A stretch of DNA of 7,992 bases from positions 1 to 7,992 of the forward strand of contig QMOC01000093.1 in the NCBI GenBank assembly GCA_003648085.1, given 5' to 3'. A program made the translations under genes and the position numbers. The notes beneath the pieces were generated by a model, which saw only the letters and a program-made list of their open reading frames with translations, searched no databases and was not told the DNA's origin. Source of the stretch: Chloroflexota bacterium (lineage in GTDB: Bacteria > Chloroflexota > Anaerolineae > B4-G1). Shown piece by piece: positions 7,501 through 7,992 of this stretch (positions within the stretch are counted from its first letter, which is position 1; every line of letters begins with the position of its first letter).

Positions 7501-7748
7501 CAAGGGGAGAGGGAGTGATTTCGACGCGCGGATGGGTGAACGTCCAGGTGCAGGCATTGGGAGCACTTATATCCAGGCGGCAGTACCTGAAGACGCTGGT
7601 GACGGCAGTGCAGCGGGGGGAGGCCCCAGAATGGTGGCTGATGGCGGCGCTGGCGGCTCAGGGGATACTGCTGGAAGAAGCAGATGGAGAAATGGTGGTC
7701 CGACAGGGAGAGAAAACTTTCCCGTTGACGGAGTGGGCGCGGGAGTAG
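4533..7748 (+). CDS. Large Trp-rich helical-repeat protein, unknown function
   Basis: This is a 1071-aa protein that I do not recognise. The ATG at 4533 follows GAGG (4524-4527) by 5 nt and lies downstream of a good promoter. It starts with a basic tail holding three (R/K)AP units (residues about 7-16). Nearly all the rest reads as amphipathic helices with HEAT-like alternation, clearest in GTERYQPALPALIEYYL and GDERVAPYLARWW, which suggests an alpha-solenoid scaffold. By my count there are about 55 Trp (about 5%), roughly four times the usual share, and only about four Cys. An acidic linker at residues 778-793 is built of EFVEE twice and NE three times. The region around 920-990 looks like a coiled coil. 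I find no Walker A, protease, methyltransferase or convincing nuclease motif, no signal peptide and no membrane segment, so it is probably cytosolic. Its neighbours are the rec2 unit (divergent) and a DUF499-like gene 147 bp downstream, so a structural or sensor role in a defence module is an inference from context. Confidence 0.93.
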   Translation: MKMSERAPRKAPEKAPLSRETLQHVLKQLVKGTLPTLPKELEVLVEAYRASQVSDEWWDEECEEHQVVLVAQAIAAVWTTQVRLPLIQEGAVPREWLKALAPVAGYLEPVIEGYPRRWRREDAIRCLFDQAWLIKWIDHKETVEAVVAFEQEQYQGSKVPKRTYDHWRRYGLYYLLDGIERALGEKRAGTMDPVSAFVLPIEALGVAWDSGARIMEKHWERRLETVRVAMKRSWRGSGWLQGAKIVGPLVRRLAGRPPARQVREEAEEALLNLLPPVKGPWNAQHWLAQAVGEALLALAPLSEGTLKRLWYEVYGPGGEGWGRQELQLLLAAEPGIARRLLENPGTLKERYGPQWLWHVARSPGIDMELLIGTAERFYGGEDDERWLMRLHAVVGALSTLGTEQAAFRMGEWLVRETNRTGAQRWVDKKRGLVVDGLSHWRGDSRSVWGGLEVVMRPGVPRWVWQGYLQGALKAGRADAAAHLAALAEADGMRWTKEQWTEVVKRLGEYGDERVAPYLARWWDRERERLKPGERGVVIWIGEALWGAEGDRGVLVQRPTDWLVEWLEDAEVSDDFREMVAYWVLRPRYPDEKVIRLGQRWLEQGARAGRPAIMRAGAYLTNAADEHTLKALQEAEMDRQPRVGSYLKGRMGRWEEVLEVLQEQLSENSLAAWDLVELIGTERYQPALPALIEYYLDGEEWIADAGLHRFDWKEIDACLEALWEARGMTVNHRVAMLLWRLGTPGAMRQVLEAMKQGMRRPYGTFPRHYREAVWPLLAEFVEEEFVEENENENEFRRWEIFGVIQYLWPPGEAWPWEVAAFFFRRLDDRDQHVKQQAQRVLEAQIGQVEIQAWCGRERVYRDGLRQIALEGTKTQRQMALRWLAWMRAGIARSALERWELERLLAAESGAPWPEVLAYVAGQQRRDLLDKVRAAAAKVSQNAELLKPQVVREGRESNALQERREELKSLQGSLVTALAMLEEDGEKLVQMARGEGVISTRGWVNVQVQALGALISRRQYLKTLVTAVQRGEAPEWWLMAALAAQGILLEEADGEMVVRQGEKTFPLTEWARE
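4551..4580 (+). repeat. 12-bp-period repeat coding (R/K)AP x3
   Basis: GCGCCA recurs at 4551, 4563 and 4575 with purine-rich spacers, an exact 12-bp period just after the start codon. In frame it encodes RAP, KAP, KAP within the basic N-terminal tail. Length changes by whole units would keep the frame. Confidence 0.75.
6864..6911 (+). repeat. Two adjoining in-frame tandem repeats (15 bp x2, 6 bp x3)
   Basis: GAATTCGTAGAAGAG (6864-6878) is followed by the same 15 bases with one change (6879-6893). Then come three perfect copies of AACGAG (6894-6911). They encode EFVEE-EFVEE-NENENE, an acidic, probably flexible linker at residues 778-793. Both units are multiples of three, so copy-number change would alter linker length without breaking the gene. 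Confidence 0.9.
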
Positions 7749-7895
7749 GGATGGTCCCGCCCATCGCCGCTTCAAGCGCGCGAGCCTGCACGGAAGTTTG
7801 CGTCTTTTCCTTCCATAATGTATACTCTACTATGACCATCTGGTCTGTGCCATCACCACAGACACCTCTCACGGGTCCTATTGGCAGGGGGAATC
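7749..7895 (+). promoter_or_regulatory. Intergenic region with promoter (7798-7826)
   Basis: This 147-bp gap lies between two co-oriented genes. TTGCGT (7798-7803, 3/6) and TATACT (7821-7826, 5/6) are 17 bp apart, a plausible sigma-70 promoter with a start near 7833 and a leader of about 60 nt. It suggests the DUF499-like gene can be transcribed independently of the 1071-aa gene. Just after the stop, GATGG and CCATC (7750-7765) could form a 5-bp hairpin with no T run, too weak to call a terminator. Confidence 0.45.
7843..7863 (+). promoter_or_regulatory. 7-bp perfect inverted repeat in the leader
   Basis: GTCTGTG (7843-7849) and CACAGAC (7857-7863) are perfect inverted copies around a 7-nt spacer. 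They begin about 10 nt after the predicted transcription start and 33 nt before the next start codon. No T run follows, so it is not a classical terminator. An operator for a dimeric repressor or an mRNA hairpin would both fit. Confidence 0.4.
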
Positions 7896-7992
7896 ATGAA
7901 GACAATCTTCCACACTTGCCAACCTCGTCCCGAGGTCTTGAAGGGCGAACTACGAGAAGAGATCTTCGCCGCCCGGCTCAAAGACGTGATCG
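7896..7992 (+). CDS. Probable DUF499 ATP-binding protein, N-terminus only
   Basis: Only 32 codons are inside the window. The ATG at 7896 follows AGGGGG (7886-7891) by 4 nt. The start contains CQPRPEVLKGELREEIFAA followed by RLKDVI. This matches, from memory of the family, the opening of DUF499 proteins: a Pro-Arg (or Pro-His) pair, 'VL.G.L', then 'FAA.L..V'. Those proteins are roughly 1000 aa, with a GGGKTH-type P-loop soon after this opening, and often sit beside DUF1156 adenine methyltransferases in anti-phage loci. The P-loop would fall outside the window, so the ATPase call cannot be confirmed here. Its position after the 1071-aa gene, with its own promoter candidate, suggests the two belong to one cargo module. 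Confidence 0.6.
   Translation, partial: MKTIFHTCQPRPEVLKGELREEIFAARLKDVI

Noticed and set aside
1..7992. CRISPR array, tRNA or rRNA genes, IS ends
   Set aside because: No regularly spaced direct repeats, no cloverleaf with a CCA end, no rRNA-like stretch, and no terminal inverted repeat pair next to a transposase were seen. The only tandem repeats are short and inside coding sequence.

Overview
The window is high-GC, densely coded bacterial DNA. It has canonical Shine-Dalgarno sites (AAGGAGG) and sigma-70-like promoters. The recombinase style and the arginine- and tryptophan-rich proteins would suit a Chloroflexota-like host, but no marker gene fixes the taxonomy, so that is a guess. The content is accessory: two large serine recombinases with small satellite genes and a regulator, followed by a large orphan protein and the start of a probable DUF499 ATPase.

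Left half (1-4473), recombination module. Recombinase 1 (rec1) reads leftward from 1686 and is still open at base 1, after 562 codons. An XRE-type helix-turn-helix regulator (1746-2156) diverges from it across a 59-bp gap. It then converges, over a 13-bp GC-rich hairpin (2190-2220), on a leftward unit of three genes: a short overlapping acidic ORF (4473-4294), recombinase 2 (rec2, 4316-2595, 573 aa) and a 104-aa protein (2580-2266) that looks like a detached piece of a recombinase domain. The two recombinases are homologous, with a similar domain order and a shared four-cysteine insertion, but they have diverged. The paired layout recalls the ccrA/ccrB pair of SCC elements.

Right half (4442-7992), cargo. 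A well-formed promoter (TTGACG-N17-TATCAT, 4442-4470) drives a 1071-aa protein (4533-7748) of unknown family. It is almost entirely helical-repeat-like, has about 55 tryptophans and shows no recognisable enzyme motif. After 147 bp holding a second promoter candidate and a 7-bp inverted repeat, a new gene begins at 7896. Its first 32 residues resemble the N-terminus of DUF499 ATPases, which occur in anti-phage gene clusters with DUF1156 methyltransferases.

Working model (inference): the left half moves and controls a mobile element. The right half is the near edge of its cargo, plausibly a defence module in which the tryptophan-rich solenoid protein is an undescribed component. The decisive evidence lies beyond both window edges: the end of rec1 and any attachment site on the left, and the genes after the DUF499-like start on the right.
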